From assembly GCA_900315845.1 (NCBI GenBank), contig OOHK01000003.1, positions 106,820 through 170,819 of the forward strand: a stretch of DNA of 64,000 nt. The letters run 5' to 3'. Below the pieces are notes generated by a model that made no database searches, was not told the DNA's origin, and was given only the letters and a program-made list of their open reading frames with translations. The DNA comes from Candidatus Avelusimicrobium luingense. GTDB lineage: Bacteria > Elusimicrobiota > Elusimicrobia > Elusimicrobiales > Elusimicrobiaceae. Position 1 is the stretch's first letter. Each line of letters opens with the position of its first letter. A program made the position numbers and the translations under genes. Below, piece after piece: positions 14,649 to 25,283 of this stretch.

Positions 14649-17600
14649 ATGCAAACGAAAAAAGTAAAACAATTAAGCGAATTAAATTTCTTTGACTTTG
14701 ATGCTATCAAGTTAGGGATTGCCAGCCCGGAACAAATCTTGGGTTGGTCTTATGGGGAAGTAAAAAAACCGGAAACGATTAACTATCGCACACTCAAACC
14801 GGAGAGAGACGGTCTGTTCTGCGAACGTATTTTCGGGCCGACCAAAGATTACGAATGTTCCTGCGGTAAATATCGTTGGGTTAAATTCAAAGGTATTAAG
14901 TGCGACCGCTGCGGTGTAGAAATTACCGAATCCAAAGTCCGCCGCGAACGTATGGGACATATTGAACTGGCCGTGCCGGTTGCCCATGTGTGGTTCTTAC
15001 GTAAAAATCCGTCACGTATCGGTATCATGTTAGATATGCGCACGATGGATCTTGAACGCGTGGTCTATTATGCTTCTTACGTCGTTATTGAAGATTGTAT
15101 TGATAGCGTTACCGGACGTGTCCTTTTCAAAAAAGGCACCTTGCTTTCCGACAGCCAAGTCCGTGAAGCCCGCAAAAATTACGGGGCCCGCTTAAAAGTA
15201 GATATTGGTGCGCCGGCTATTAAAACGCTTTTGGAAGGTATTGATTTTGATAAAGAAATCCCTGCCTTGCATGAACAACTTAAAAATACGCAAAGCGAAG
15301 TGGAACGCACGAAACTTATCCGCCGTGTAAAAACGATGGAAGAGTTCAAAGAAAGCGGCAACCGCCCCGAATGGATGATCATTAGCGTATTACCGGTTAT
15401 TCCGCCGGACTTGCGCCCGCTCGTGGCGTTAGACGGTGGCCGTTTTGCCGCGTCTGACTTAAACGATCTCTATCGCCGTATCATCAACCGCAACAACCGT
15501 TTGAAACACATTGAAACGTTGCGCGCTCCGGAAGTGATGATTTACAACGAAAAACGCCTCTTGCAAGAAGCCGTTGACGCACTTATTGAAAACGGTGCTC
15601 GCGGTAAGTTCTTCATCGGCGCCGGTGGCAGACCGCTTAAATCGTTATCCGATAACATTAAAGGTAAACACGGTCGTTTCCGCCAAAACTTACTCGGTAA
15701 ACGTGTAGACTATTCCGGTCGTTCCGTTATCGTCGTCGGGCCGAACTTGAAACTCCACCAATGCGGTCTTCCGAAACTCATGGCGCTCGAACTTTTCAAA
15801 CCGTTTATCATTGGCGAACTCATGAAGAAAGAAGGCGTAACCTTGAAATCGGCCAAGAAGATGTTGGAACGTGTCCGCCCGGAAATTTGGGATATTTTGG
15901 AACAAGTTACCAAAGCCCACCCGGTCATGTTAAACCGCGCTCCGACGTTGCACCGCTTGGGTATTCAAGCCTTTGAACCGGTACTTATTGAAGGTAAAGC
16001 CATTCAGTTGCACCCCTTAACTTGTGCGGCGTTCAACGCTGACTTCGACGGTGACCAGATGGCTGTGCACGTACCGCTCTCGTTAGAAGCGCAAATGGAA
16101 GCCCGCACGTTGATGTTGGCGTCCAACAACATTTTGTCGCCCGCTTCCGGCAAACCGATTGCCGCTCCGTCTCACGATATGGTATTAGGTATCAACTTCT
16201 TGACCAAAATCAAAGACGGCGATATCGGTGAAGGTTCTATCTTCGGCAGCAAGGAAGATGCGCTTGTCGCGCTTGAATATGGCAAACTTTCGTATCACGC
16301 CAAAATCAAAGTGCGCGGCATTAACGCGATCCCCGAACCGGGCCTTTCCGCCAAAGATGAAAAAGATGCTTCCAAATGGAAAGATTATACTTCCGTCGGT
16401 CGCATTATTTTCAACCAAATCTTGCCCAAAGGATGGGAATATATTAACAAGACCATCGGTAAAAAAGAATTGGGTGCCTTGGTAGATGAATGCTACAAGA
16501 GCAAAAAATACGGCCGCTACGAAGCCGTGCAATTCTTGGATAAGATTATGAAGATGGGGTATCACTATGCTACCTTGTCCGGCTTATCTATCTCTATTGC
16601 CGATATGACGATTCCGTCCGTCAAACAGAAATATATTGACGACGCGAAAAAACAAGTCAAACAAATTCAAGCGCAAGCCGAAGCCGGTATTATTACCGAA
16701 GGCGAACGCTATAACAAAGTGATTGATATTTGGACGCGTGTAACCGATGATGTGGCCAACGAACTCTTCAAAGAAATGAAAAAATTTGAAGAAGCCAAGT
16801 TTGACCCCACCAACAAGGAACACAGCGGACAACGCTTTAACTCCGTCTATTTAATGGCTGACTCCGGTGCCCGCGGTTCGCGCCAACAGGTACGCCAGTT
16901 AGCCGGTATGCGCGGTCTAATGGCTAAACCGCAGAAGAAACTGACCGGTGGTCAGGGTGAAATTATTGAAAACCCGATTACCGCCAACTTCCGCGAAGGG
17001 TTGTCCGTATTAGAGTACTTTATTTCCACGCACGGTGGACGTAAAGGTCTTTCCGATACGGCGTTAAAAACCGCCGACGCGGGTTACTTAACCCGTCGTT
17101 TGGTGGACGTAGCGCATAACGTAGTTATTACCGAAGAAGACTGCGGTACACATAACGGTATCGTAGTAAAATCTTTGATGAGCGGTGAAGAAATGGTGGA
17201 ACCGTTAGATGAACGCATTTTGGGCCGCACTTCGCTAGAAGATGTGGTAGTCAAAGTGAAAAAAGCCGACGGCACCGAAGAAGAAAAAACCATCATCAAA
17301 GAAGGCGATTTAATTACGCTTGAACAAAGCAAACAGGTTAAAAAATACGGGGTTGAATCGGTACGTATCCGCTCCGTACTTACCTGCGAAGCGCCTTACG
17401 GCGTATGTGCTAAATGCTACGGTTTGTCGTTAGCGACATCTGCTAAGAGTAACCCCGGCGACTCGGTGGGTATTATTGCCGCCCAGTCCATCGGTGAACC
17501 GGGTACGCAGTTAACCTTGCGTACGTTCCACATCGGTGGTACGGCCTCGCGCGTGCTGTCCCGCAGCCAAGCGGTGGCCGAAATTGACGGTAAAGTTACT

Positions 17601-18815
17601 TTCAAAGATGTTAAAGTAATTACGAACCGCTATGATAACAAAATTTGTATCTCCCGCAACGGCTCTATCTTTGTGACCGCCGGAAATGGTACAATAAAAG
17701 AATATAAGATTCAGTACGGTGCTTCTATCTATGTAAAAGATAAAGAGACCGTCAAAAAAGGTTCCTTACTGGCGGAATGGGACCCGCACTCTATCCCGGT
17801 GTTAGCCGAAGTCACCGGTAAAGTCCGCTTGACGGACGTGGTGGAAGGTATCACCTTGCAGGAAGAGCGCAACAAAGTAACCGGCGTCATTGAACGCAAG
17901 ATTACCGCCAGCCGCATGGGCAAGAAAAACCCGCGTATCAGCATTGAAGGCAAAGAAAAGAAAATCAATTTCCCGTTGCCTATTGATACGATTTTGATGG
18001 TAGAAAACGGTGAAGAAGTAGAACCCGGCGACGTGCTTGCCAAAATCGGGCGCGAAGCGGGCGGCACCAAAGACATCACGGGCGGTTTGCCCCGTATTGC
18101 GGAATTGTTTGAAGCGAGAAGACCGAAAAATCCGGCGATTATCTCCGAATTTGAAGGGATTGTCAGTTTGGAAACGTCTCCGCGCGGGTTGATTGAAGTT
18201 GTTGTACGCAACGAAGAAACCAACCAAGTCAAACAATACAGTATCCCGCAAGGGAAACACCTTGTAGTATATGAAGGCGACCATGTCGGCGTAGGGGAAG
18301 CCCTTACCGACGGCGCCATTGACCCACACGACGTGCTGCGCGTGAAGGGTGAAAAAGAAGCACAAGAGTTCCTGTTAAACGCCATCCAAGAAGTGTACCG
18401 CTTGCAGGGCGTAACAATCAACGACAGACATATCGAGGTTATTGTCCGTCAGATGTTAGGGAACGTAAAAATTCTGGATGCTGGGGATACCCACTTCCTA
18501 AAAGGTGAAGTTTTAAGCCGCGCCAGCTGGCTCAGAGAAAACGCAAAAATGAAAGCCGCCGGCAAACGCATGGCGGAAGCCGAAACGATCCTTTTAGGTA
18601 TCAGTAAGGCCTCTTTAGCATCTGAATCTTTTATCTCCGCGGCTTCGTTCCAAGAAACCACCAAGGTTTTGACGGACGCCGCGATTACCGGGCAAGTAGA
18701 TGAACTTGCCGGTCTGAAAGAAAACGTCATTGTAGGCCATTTGATCCCGGCGGGAACTGGTATTTCTGCCCGGAAAATTGCCCATGAGTTTGAACAAAAA
18801 CGTAAAGAAAAATAA
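14649..18815 (+). CDS. rpoC: DNA-directed RNA polymerase subunit beta'
   Basis: A 1388-residue beta' subunit holding the catalytic Mg site NADFDGDQM (D465, D467, D469). The N-terminal zinc finger CSCGKY..CDRC lies near residues 76-95 and the second zinc cluster ([13 protein letters not shown]) near 911-923. The bridge helix and trigger loop regions ([15 protein letters not shown]) are intact. Length is typical. It lies between rpoB and rpsL in one transcription unit. Confidence 0.98.
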   Translation: MQTKKVKQLSELNFFDFDAIKLGIASPEQILGWSYGEVKKPETINYRTLKPERDGLFCERIFGPTKDYECSCGKYRWVKFKGIKCDRCGVEITESKVRRERMGHIELAVPVAHVWFLRKNPSRIGIMLDMRTMDLERVVYYASYVVIEDCIDSVTGRVLFKKGTLLSDSQVREARKNYGARLKVDIGAPAIKTLLEGIDFDKEIPALHEQLKNTQSEVERTKLIRRVKTMEEFKESGNRPEWMIISVLPVIPPDLRPLVALDGGRFAASDLNDLYRRIINRNNRLKHIETLRAPEVMIYNEKRLLQEAVDALIENGARGKFFIGAGGRPLKSLSDNIKGKHGRFRQNLLGKRVDYSGRSVIVVGPNLKLHQCGLPKLMALELFKPFIIGELMKKEGVTLKSAKKMLERVRPEIWDILEQVTKAHPVMLNRAPTLHRLGIQAFEPVLIEGKAIQLHPLTCAAFNADFDGDQMAVHVPLSLEAQMEARTLMLASNNILSPASGKPIAAPSHDMVLGINFLTKIKDGDIGEGSIFGSKEDALVALEYGKLSYHAKIKVRGINAIPEPGLSAKDEKDASKWKDYTSVGRIIFNQILPKGWEYINKTIGKKELGALVDECYKSKKYGRYEAVQFLDKIMKMGYHYATLSGLSISIADMTIPSVKQKYIDDAKKQVKQIQAQAEAGIITEGERYNKVIDIWTRVTDDVANELFKEMKKFEEAKFDPTNKEHSGQRFNSVYLMADSGARGSRQQVRQLAGMRGLMAKPQKKLTGGQGEIIENPITANFREGLSVLEYFISTHGGRKGLSDTALKTADAGYLTRRLVDVAHNVVITEEDCGTHNGIVVKSLMSGEEMVEPLDERILGRTSLEDVVVKVKKADGTEEEKTIIKEGDLITLEQSKQVKKYGVESVRIRSVLTCEAPYGVCAKCYGLSLATSAKSNPGDSVGIIAAQSIGEPGTQLTLRTFHIGGTASRVLSRSQAVAEIDGKVTFKDVKVITNRYDNKICISRNGSIFVTAGNGTIKEYKIQYGASIYVKDKETVKKGSLLAEWDPHSIPVLAEVTGKVRLTDVVEGITLQEERNKVTGVIERKITASRMGKKNPRISIEGKEKKINFPLPIDTILMVENGEEVEPGDVLAKIGREAGGTKDITGGLPRIAELFEARRPKNPAIISEFEGIVSLETSPRGLIEVVVRNEETNQVKQYSIPQGKHLVVYEGDHVGVGEALTDGAIDPHDVLRVKGEKEAQEFLLNAIQEVYRLQGVTINDRHIEVIVRQMLGNVKILDAGDTHFLKGEVLSRASWLRENAKMKAAGKRMAEAETILLGISKASLASESFISAASFQETTKVLTDAAITGQVDELAGLKENVIVGHLIPAGTGISARKIAHEFEQKRKEK

Positions 18816-18829
18816 ACAGGAGAGAAGTA

Positions 18830-19210
18830 ATGCCAACAGTAAACCAATTAGTAAAATACGGACGGGCGAAAGAGTCCACCCGGACTAAATCCCCGGCGTT
18901 GCAAGCCTGCCCCCAACGGCGCGGCGTTTGCACCCGTGTTTATACCACGACCCCTAAAAAACCGAACTCTGCGTTGAGAAAGGTCGCCCGTGTAAAACTC
19001 ACTTCCAAGATGGAAGTAACCGCTTATATTCCGGGTGTGGGCCACAACTTGCAAGAACACTCCATCGTGCTCGTACGCGGCGGACGTGTGAAAGACTTGC
19101 CGGGTGTGCGTTATCACATCATTCGCGGTGCGCTTGATGCGTCGGGCGTAGAAAACAGAAAACAAGGCCGCTCGCTTTACGGTGTAAAACGCCCTAAAGC
19201 CGGTAAATAA
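18830..19210 (+). CDS. rpsL: 30S ribosomal protein S12
   Basis: A 126-residue decoding-centre protein. The loop [15 protein letters not shown] with the streptomycin-site Lys and the second conserved loop [13 protein letters not shown] are unchanged from sensitive bacteria. A GGAGAG ribosome site sits just before the ATG. First gene of the str set, 14 bases after rpoC. Confidence 0.98.
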   Translation: MPTVNQLVKYGRAKESTRTKSPALQACPQRRGVCTRVYTTTPKKPNSALRKVARVKLTSKMEVTAYIPGVGHNLQEHSIVLVRGGRVKDLPGVRYHIIRGALDASGVENRKQGRSLYGVKRPKAGK

Positions 19211-19232
19211 TTTTTAGGAGTTAAAAGAGAAT

Positions 19233-19712
19233 ATGCCAAGAAAAGGTTTAAGACCCAGAGACAGAAGACCGCAACCCGCGCCGGATTATAAATATAATTC
19301 CGTGCTCGTGTCCCGGTTTATTAACAAATTAAATTTTGAAGGTAAAACTTCCACCGCCGAACGCATTTTAGATGATGCGATGGCTATTATTGCGGAAAAA
19401 ACGAAAGAAAATGCGTTAGACGTATTTACCAAATGCATTGAAAACGTCCGCCCGCTCGTAGAAGTAAAAGCCCGCCGCGTAGGTGGTGCGAACTATCAAG
19501 TTCCTACCGAAGTAAAACCCTTACGCAGCACCTCTTTGGCGATGCGCTGGTTAATCGGTGCCGCCCAAAGCCGCAAAGGCCGCCCGATGGCTGAAAAATT
19601 AGCCGAAGAAATCATCTTGGGCGCCAAGAAAGAAGGCACCGCGTTCAAAAAACGCGAAGACGTGCACAAAATGGCTGAAGCCAACCGCGCGTTTGCCCAT
19701 TTCAAATTTTAA
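19233..19712 (+). CDS. rpsG: 30S ribosomal protein S7
   Basis: A 159-residue head protein that nucleates assembly of the 16S 3' domain. The conserved [19 protein letters not shown] block and the MAEKLAEEI helix are present. It is placed between rpsL and fusA, as in most bacteria. Confidence 0.97.
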   Translation: MPRKGLRPRDRRPQPAPDYKYNSVLVSRFINKLNFEGKTSTAERILDDAMAIIAEKTKENALDVFTKCIENVRPLVEVKARRVGGANYQVPTEVKPLRSTSLAMRWLIGAAQSRKGRPMAEKLAEEIILGAKKEGTAFKKREDVHKMAEANRAFAHFKF

Positions 19713-19726
19713 GCGGGAACTCAACT

Positions 19727-21835
19727 ATGGCTGAATTTAAAACCTATCCGTTAGAGAAAATCCGCAACATCGGTATTATCGCGCACATTGACGCCGGTAA
19801 GACCACCACGTCCGAACGTATTTTGTATTACACCGGTAAGGTGCATAAAATCGGTGAAACGCACGACGGTGCGTCTGTAACCGACTGGATGGAACAAGAA
19901 CGCGAAAGAGGTATTACGATTACCTCCGCCGCTATTTACTGCGTTTGGAAAGATTGCCAACTCAACATTATTGACACTCCCGGCCACGTGGACTTTACGG
20001 CCGAAGTGGAACGCTCGCTGCGCGTGCTCGACGGCGCGGTATGCTGCTTTGACGGCGTACAGGGTGTAGAACCGCAATCTGAAACGGTATGGCGTCAAGC
20101 GGATAAATATCACGTTCCGCGTATTGCCTATATTAACAAAATGGACCGCATCGGGGCTGATTTCATCCGCTCGGCGAACTCCATTAAAGAAAAACTGGGC
20201 GGTAATGCGTGCCCGATCCAATTGCCTATTGGCGCGGAAGACAAATTTGTTGGCGTCGTTGACCTCGTCAAGATGAAAGGGATTATCTGGGATGGAGACC
20301 ATAACGGTGCTACCTTCAACGAAGTAGATATCCCGGCAGACCTCGTGGATCAAGCCAAACAATACCGTACAGAAATGATTGAAAAACTCGCCGATTTTGA
20401 CGAAGCCATTATGGAACGTTACTTAAACGGCGAAACCGATTTTTCTGTTGAAGAAATCAAAAAAGCGATTCGCCGCGGTACCTTAACGGGTAAATTCTTC
20501 CCGGTAATTTGCGGTTCTTCGTACAAAAACAAAGGGGTACAACCTTTGTTAGACTGCGTTAATGACTATCTACCCTCTCCTGTGGATGTCCCCGCCGTCA
20601 AAGGTACGAACCCCAACACGGGCGAAGAAACGTTCCGCAAACCGTCTAACAGCGAACCGTTCTGCGGGTTAATCTTTAAAGTACAAACCGACCCGTTTGT
20701 AGGTAAACTCAGTTTCTTCCGCATTTATTCCGGTACGATTAAAGCCGGTGATGCGGTGTTCTTCCCGGGTAAAAATGCCACCGAACGTTTCGGCCGTATG
20801 ATGCGTATGATGGCGGATAAACGTGAAGAAGTTAAAGAACTTTCCGCCGGGGAAATTGCCGCTACGGTGGCTATCAAAAACTCCCGCGTAGGTCAAACGA
20901 TCTGCTCGCCGGATGCCCCGATTGTGCTCGAAAGCATCACGTTCCCGGAACCGGTAATTTCTATTGCCGTAGAGCCGAAATCTAAAGCCGACGAAGAAAA
21001 AATGTCCAACGCGTTGGCGCGCCTCGCTGAAGAAGACCAAACCTTCCGCGTCCGCACCGATGAAGAAACCGGCCAAACCGTTATTAGCGGTATGGGCGAA
21101 CTTCACTTGGACATCATCGTTGACCGCATGAAACGCGAATTCAACGTGCAAGCCAACGTCGGTGCGCCGCAAGTCGCCTACCGCGAAACCATCACCAAGA
21201 CGGTGGAACAAGAAACCAAATTCGTCCGCCAGTCCGGTGGTCGTGGTCAATACGGGCACGTATTCTTGCGTTTGGAACCGCAGGAAAAAGGTAAAGGGTT
21301 TGAATTCGTTAACGAAATCACCCAAGGCCGCATTCCGAAAGAATATATCCCGGCTATTGAAAAAGGTTGCCGCGAAGCATTGGACTCCGGTGCTATGGCA
21401 GGCTACCCCTTAGTGGATATTAAAGTGGCCGTATTTGACGGTTCGTTCCACGAAGTAGACTCTTCCGAAATGGCGTTCAAAATCGCTGCTTCTATGGCTC
21501 TCAAAGAAGGTGCCAAAAAAGCCAACCCGGTCATTTTGGAACCGATTATGAAAGTGGAAGTAGTCGCGCCGGAAGCCAACCTCGGTGATATCATCGGGGA
21601 CCTCAGCAGCCGCCGCGGTCAAATCGGCGAAATGGGTGTACGCGGAAACGTCCGCTACGTCCGTGCCGAAGTGCCGCTTGCCGAAATGTTCGGTTACGCT
21701 ACGAACGTACGCTCCTTGTCTCAAGGCCGTGCGTCGTTCACGATGGAACCGAGCCACTACGCCGAAGTGCCGGCCAACGTTGCCAAAGCGATTGTTGAAA
21801 AACGCTCTGCCGACAAAGCCGCCGTCGCCGCGTAA
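19727..21835 (+). CDS. fusA: elongation factor G
   Basis: A 702-residue translocation GTPase. The P-loop AHIDAGKTT (19-27), the switch II block [10 protein letters not shown], the NKMD motif near 143, and the domain IV/V signatures are present. It ends the rplJ-to-fusA unit. tuf, which usually follows, is absent; a strong terminator comes directly after. Confidence 0.97.
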   Translation: MAEFKTYPLEKIRNIGIIAHIDAGKTTTSERILYYTGKVHKIGETHDGASVTDWMEQERERGITITSAAIYCVWKDCQLNIIDTPGHVDFTAEVERSLRVLDGAVCCFDGVQGVEPQSETVWRQADKYHVPRIAYINKMDRIGADFIRSANSIKEKLGGNACPIQLPIGAEDKFVGVVDLVKMKGIIWDGDHNGATFNEVDIPADLVDQAKQYRTEMIEKLADFDEAIMERYLNGETDFSVEEIKKAIRRGTLTGKFFPVICGSSYKNKGVQPLLDCVNDYLPSPVDVPAVKGTNPNTGEETFRKPSNSEPFCGLIFKVQTDPFVGKLSFFRIYSGTIKAGDAVFFPGKNATERFGRMMRMMADKREEVKELSAGEIAATVAIKNSRVGQTICSPDAPIVLESITFPEPVISIAVEPKSKADEEKMSNALARLAEEDQTFRVRTDEETGQTVISGMGELHLDIIVDRMKREFNVQANVGAPQVAYRETITKTVEQETKFVRQSGGRGQYGHVFLRLEPQEKGKGFEFVNEITQGRIPKEYIPAIEKGCREALDSGAMAGYPLVDIKVAVFDGSFHEVDSSEMAFKIAASMALKEGAKKANPVILEPIMKVEVVAPEANLGDIIGDLSSRRGQIGEMGVRGNVRYVRAEVPLAEMFGYATNVRSLSQGRASFTMEPSHYAEVPANVAKAIVEKRSADKAAVAA

Positions 21836-21852
21836 GTTAACTAGATTGCAAC

Positions 21853-21885
21853 AAAAACCCCCGCTCATTCAAGCGGGGGTTTTTT
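21853..21885 (+). terminator. intrinsic terminator after fusA (bidirectional)
   Basis: AAAAACCCCCGCT pairs with AGCGGGGGTTTTT. It can serve both fusA on the plus strand and the convergent protease gene on the minus strand. Confidence 0.9.
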
Positions 21886-21904
21886 ATATGTAAGTGTTCA
21901 TAGT

Positions 21905-23164
21905 TTATGGGGCTTTGTCCGTAATAATTTTTTCTTCCAATAAATCGTAAGCCACGTAGCGTGCTTCCAACAGATTTCCCCCTTCTACCAAACCGGAGCC
22001 CGACCACCATACCTTTTCAATATATAATTCCAAATACTGGGCATTCGGTAAATGTTCCACGATGGTGGAATAGGGGAATTTGTTTTTGATGGACTTGCTG
22101 AAAATAGTTTTTCCGTTTTCATCTTTTAGTCTAACCAGAGAAACAAATTCTTCGGGGCGCAAATCTACGATTTTTTTCCCGTCTAAAATAAGGGGGAAAG
22201 TAGCATGTGCCGTATCGCCATGATATGCTGCTACTAATGTTTGCAAATACAAATTGCGCGCAGCGTAGCCGGTATGAAAAGTGGGGGTATTTTCTCTGCG
22301 CACGGCCCCCGTAACGGTGCCGACCACTTCTCCGGCGGCATTGAGTAACGGACTTCCGCACAATCCGGGCAATACGTCCGGATCACCTGCCATGGGGAAA
22401 CGTAATGAAATCAACGTGTTTTCCAGCAAAGGGATATGAGACATAAGCGTCAATTGTTCGGTGGAAAAGCCAACCAGTTGCAAAAGTTCCCCTTTTCGCG
22501 GCTCTTGCGTGGCTAAAGTTAAAGGTGTGAGAAATGCTTCATCTTCCGGCCGGAATTTTACTAAAGCAATATCCGGTAAGGTGGGGGCGGACAGTTGAAC
22601 AATTTCTGCGGGAATATCGGTTTCAATTCCATCTTTTAGTATGCGGGCGGTAAACGATTTCCCCACTTTTCCATGACCGTTCCATAAAGGCATGGCGTGT
22701 TGGGCGATGACGCCGAAAATTTCTTCTTTCCCTTGATAGGTTGTCTTAAAGACAAAACCGGAATGTGCGTGTGCGTCTTCTTGCCCTTTGGGAAGCGCCC
22801 GAAACACACTTTTGATAAATAAAACTTGCTTTGGCGTAATAGGGGCAGGCGGTATGGGATCGTTAACGGGCGGAATAGTAACTGCCGGTACGTTTAGGCC
22901 GTTGGGGACCACGTTGCTAACTTCGGCCGGCAAAGAGCGTGTCGCTTGCGCCATATTCATTTGGATACGGGTGGCCGTTGTGGTAAGTTGGGCGGTAATT
23001 TCTTCTATTTGCCGAGTGCTTCCGTAAAGAACGGTATGAACAATTTCTTCCGGAGATAAAATCGTTCGGGTAACAGTAACGACCGCGTTGCCGCCTTGTG
23101 CGTTTGCCAAAGCCGCGCCAAAAATAAACAAAATAACTGCCCAAAGAAAGTTCAACTTTCGCAT
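21905..23164 (-). CDS. secreted trypsin-like serine protease
   Basis: A 419-residue protein with a Sec signal peptide (hydrophobic 5-20, likely cleavage after ANA or nearby, about residue 22). A 100-residue region that is Pro-rich near its end leads into a chymotrypsin-fold domain. The triad is readable: His156 in IAQHAMPL, Asp198 in PDIALVKF, and Ser271 in GLCGSPLLN. The last ~110 residues form a separate region without a family I recognise. It is likely periplasmic or secreted. It is transcribed toward fusA. Compare the degenerate relative at 53053. Confidence 0.8.
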   Translation of the reverse strand: MRKLNFLWAVILFIFGAALANAQGGNAVVTVTRTILSPEEIVHTVLYGSTRQIEEITAQLTTTATRIQMNMAQATRSLPAEVSNVVPNGLNVPAVTIPPVNDPIPPAPITPKQVLFIKSVFRALPKGQEDAHAHSGFVFKTTYQGKEEIFGVIAQHAMPLWNGHGKVGKSFTARILKDGIETDIPAEIVQLSAPTLPDIALVKFRPEDEAFLTPLTLATQEPRKGELLQLVGFSTEQLTLMSHIPLLENTLISLRFPMAGDPDVLPGLCGSPLLNAAGEVVGTVTGAVRRENTPTFHTGYAARNLYLQTLVAAYHGDTAHATFPLILDGKKIVDLRPEEFVSLVRLKDENGKTIFSKSIKNKFPYSTIVEHLPNAQYLELYIEKVWWSGSGLVEGGNLLEARYVAYDLLEEKIITDKAP

Positions 23165-23251
23165 ACTTTATTTTATCTTACCTGCCTGGGGACAACAAGG
23201 GTCAAAAGGCCCATATTAAGGATGGGCCTTTAAATAGCATGTGTATAGGTT

Positions 23252-23782
23252 TTATAAGATAATTTCTATCGGTAGGCCGCGTAACTCGGCGTTACTCTCG
23301 CGCATGGCTTTTAAGTCGGCCACGTCGGTTAAATGAACGGAAAGCACAATTTCTTTTCCCTTGGCTTTTAAGGCTTGGCGCACCGCGGCTAATGTTTGCC
23401 CGGTAGCCAAAATATCATCAATATAGATAAATTGGGAAAAGTTATCTAATAAATCGCTATCCACTTCCATATTGTACGAGGTATATTCGTTGGTAATATG
23501 AAACGCATAGGGGTTGTTGGGAATTTTGCCCTGTTTGCGAATCAAAATCAAGGGCAAGTGTAAAGTGTGTGCCACGGGCGCGGCAAACAGAAATCCGCGC
23601 GCTTCGGGAGCGATAATGGCGGTTTTGGTTAAGTCAGCGCCGGACTTTTTAATCGTATCGCAAAAAGCGTCAATAACAGCCGCATATTGCGACGGGTTTT
23701 GTAACAGCGGGTTAATATCAATGAAATTGATACCCGGTTTTGGATAATCTTTTACAATGTTAAGTTTGAAGTTTAATGTCAT
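23252..23782 (-). CDS. apt: adenine phosphoribosyltransferase
   Basis: A 176-residue purine-salvage enzyme that converts adenine and PRPP to AMP. It has the family N-terminus (KDYPKPGINFIDINPLL), the APEARGF base-site block at 59-65 and the PRPP loop IDDILATGQT at 121-130. I chose ATG 23782 because an upstream extension to 23893 would add a hydrophobic, non-conserved segment that overlaps the preceding gene. The ribosome site is weak. It is probably the last gene of a small minus-strand operon. Confidence 0.9.
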   Translation of the reverse strand: MTLNFKLNIVKDYPKPGINFIDINPLLQNPSQYAAVIDAFCDTIKKSGADLTKTAIIAPEARGFLFAAPVAHTLHLPLILIRKQGKIPNNPYAFHITNEYTSYNMEVDSDLLDNFSQFIYIDDILATGQTLAAVRQALKAKGKEIVLSVHLTDVADLKAMRESNAELRGLPIEIIL

Positions 23783-23787
23783 AGTAT

Positions 23788-24180
23788 TTATTTTTTTAAC
23801 AACAGTATTGTATCCTGTATAAGAATATAAAGAGATAAATATAAAGATAATGATAAGGGATGAAGGAGTAATTGCGCTCCGATTAGTTGCCAATTGCCGC
23901 TAAAAAGAACCCGGACCATAAGACCTAATGATAGCAATACAAAGGGCAACGCCATCAAAGAGAGTATAATAAAGTTTTTACGTTCATCAATTCGGTTGAT
24001 AATTTGCCCGGTACAATGGATGGTTTTCTTAAAGTACAGAACGGCTAAAATGGCCAGTCCGATAGTTACCAATATTATCGGCCATGACATCAAGAGCGAA
24101 AATCCTACCGATAAAACAACCCCGGGGACCACAATCAGCCCTATAAGAATTGTTTTGGCGATGGCGGACATCTTCATCAT
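23788..24180 (-). CDS. small integral membrane protein, unknown function
   Basis: A 130-residue protein with about four predicted membrane segments (roughly 7-30, 31-48, 69-92 and 99-126) separated by a short basic loop with ERKN at about 65-69. I recognise no family. The start lies at the stop of the upstream pilin-like gene, so translation is probably coupled; apt follows five bases downstream of its stop. Confidence 0.6.
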   Translation of the reverse strand: MMKMSAIAKTILIGLIVVPGVVLSVGFSLLMSWPIILVTIGLAILAVLYFKKTIHCTGQIINRIDERKNFIILSLMALPFVLLSLGLMVRVLFSGNWQLIGAQLLLHPLSLSLYLSLYILIQDTILLLKK

Positions 24181-24181
24181 A

Positions 24182-24412
24182 TTAAAAATCCAATCCTGCT
24201 TCGGCGCGTTGCCGGGCAGATGCCTTTTGGGCTTTCTCCAGTGTGGCGCGCACGTGATCTACGGTTTGTTTGGCTTGGCTTTGGGTTTGAATATGCTGCG
24301 GCTGATTAGTGTTTGTAGTCGTTTTTTGATACGGCGCAATCATCAGTTTAAGCAAAAGGCCGATCAGTAACGCGGCCAGTAAAAATCCGATAAGCGAAAA
24401 TCCTTTTTTCAT
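24182..24412 (-). CDS. short pilin-like membrane protein
   Basis: A 76-residue protein. Its N-terminus MKKGFSLIGFLLAALLIGLL looks like a prepilin signal with a G|F junction, but the mature +5 position is Gly instead of Glu. After the hydrophobic stretch it has a Gln/Thr-rich linker and a short Ala/Lys/Arg-rich amphipathic helix. It is far shorter than a pilin. A GGGGAAG ribosome site precedes it. It may be a minor pseudopilin or simply a single-pass membrane protein. Confidence 0.6.
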   Translation of the reverse strand: MKKGFSLIGFLLAALLIGLLLKLMIAPYQKTTTNTNQPQHIQTQSQAKQTVDHVRATLEKAQKASARQRAEAGLDF

Positions 24413-24442
24413 ATCTTCCCCAAAACAGTTTTTCCGCTAGTT

Positions 24443-24453
24443 AGTATAGCAAA
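24443..24453 (-). promoter_or_regulatory. extended -10 promoter for the apt operon
   Basis: On the minus strand TTTGC-TATACT provides a TG extended -10 about 30 bases before the ATG at 24412. The -35 is poor. Confidence 0.45.
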
Positions 24454-24664
24454 TTTTACAAGGTTTCATTCCGAAAAAAGTAGATGATAAGATGATTTTT
24501 CAGATTTGAGCCGTATTTGCGGGGCAAGTTGCCCGTATAGGCGTGCCTGTATGGCCCGTCAAGGGCAAGGGACCGCAAAGACGGCCAAATGTGGAAAATT
24601 GTATCGGCGGTAAGCAACAAAATTCAAAAAATTGTTTTTTGAATTTTGTGCGTTTGATAAATTA

Positions 24665-24693
24665 TTGCGTCAAGCCGTTATTTATAGTACAAT
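24665..24693 (+). promoter_or_regulatory. upstream promoter of the S10 operon
   Basis: TTGCGT, 17-base spacer, TACAAT, about 230 bases before rpsJ. The stretch 24460-24660 upstream shows no gene. Confidence 0.55.
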
Positions 24694-24775
24694 ATATCCA
24701 TCAGGATTTTAGTGCGGCGCAATTTTATGCGCAAGGGTGAAACCGCTAAAAATTGCGTGCACAAACGCCCGCTAA

Positions 24776-24786
24776 TTTGATATAAT
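24776..24786 (+). promoter_or_regulatory. extended -10 promoter of the S10 operon
   Basis: TTTGATATAAT carries a TG extension and a perfect TATAAT; TGCACA lies at -35 with a 17-base spacer. The same 11 bases occur at 55254 and 59672. Confidence 0.6.
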
Positions 24787-24793
24787 AAAATGG

Positions 24794-24920
24794 TATTAAA
24801 TTAGCAGTAAGGCAAAAAATTCCTAACCGGCTCGACGAAGAAATCGAACCGGAAAGGGGTTTTCTGCCGATAAATTTTTTGTAGAAATTTGTTACAAAAA
24901 CAGAGAAGGAAAAATTAAAA
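24794..24920 (+). promoter_or_regulatory. rpsJ leader with long hairpin
   Basis: GGCA at 24811 pairs with TGCC near 24868, enclosing AAAAATTCCT/AGGGGTTTT complementarity and an inner stem CCGGCTCGA with TCGAACCGG. The apical part reads CGACGAAGAAA (24833-24843), identical to a stretch in the rplJ leader. It may be a ribosomal-protein operator, by analogy with S10 leaders elsewhere. Confidence 0.5.
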
Positions 24921-25265
24921 ATGGCAGAAAAAACAGCAAAAAAAGCCAATACTATTGGCCAAGAAAGAATCCGCATTAAATTGCGTTCTTATGACCATCG
25001 CATGTTAGACGCCTCTGTTGCGCGCATCGTAGAAACCGCGCAAAAAACAGGTGCGCTCGTAGCGGGTCCTGTCTTGTTACCGGTTCGGATTAAAAAGTAC
25101 ACCGTACTTCGCTCTCCTCATACCGATAAAAAGAGCAGAGAACAATTTGAGATGCGCATTCACAAACGTCTCATTGACTTGAAAAGCCCCACCTCTAAAA
25201 CCGTGGACGAACTCATGAAATTGGATTTGCCCGCCGGTGTAGATGTGGCCATTAAAAGCAACTAA
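24921..25265 (+). CDS. rpsJ: 30S ribosomal protein S10
   Basis: A 114-residue S10 with a short Lys/Ala-rich N-terminal extension of about 14 residues before the conserved [12 protein letters not shown]. The [21 protein letters not shown] block is intact. It heads the S10 cluster. A GAAGGAAAAA ribosome site precedes the ATG. Confidence 0.97.
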   Translation: MAEKTAKKANTIGQERIRIKLRSYDHRMLDASVARIVETAQKTGALVAGPVLLPVRIKKYTVLRSPHTDKKSREQFEMRIHKRLIDLKSPTSKTVDELMKLDLPAGVDVAIKSN

Positions 25266-25283
25266 TAGGAAGAAACAAGAACT

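Noticed and set aside
23783-23893. Longer start for apt
   Set aside because: The extra residues are hydrophobic, overlap the neighbouring membrane-protein gene and are not part of the enzyme family.
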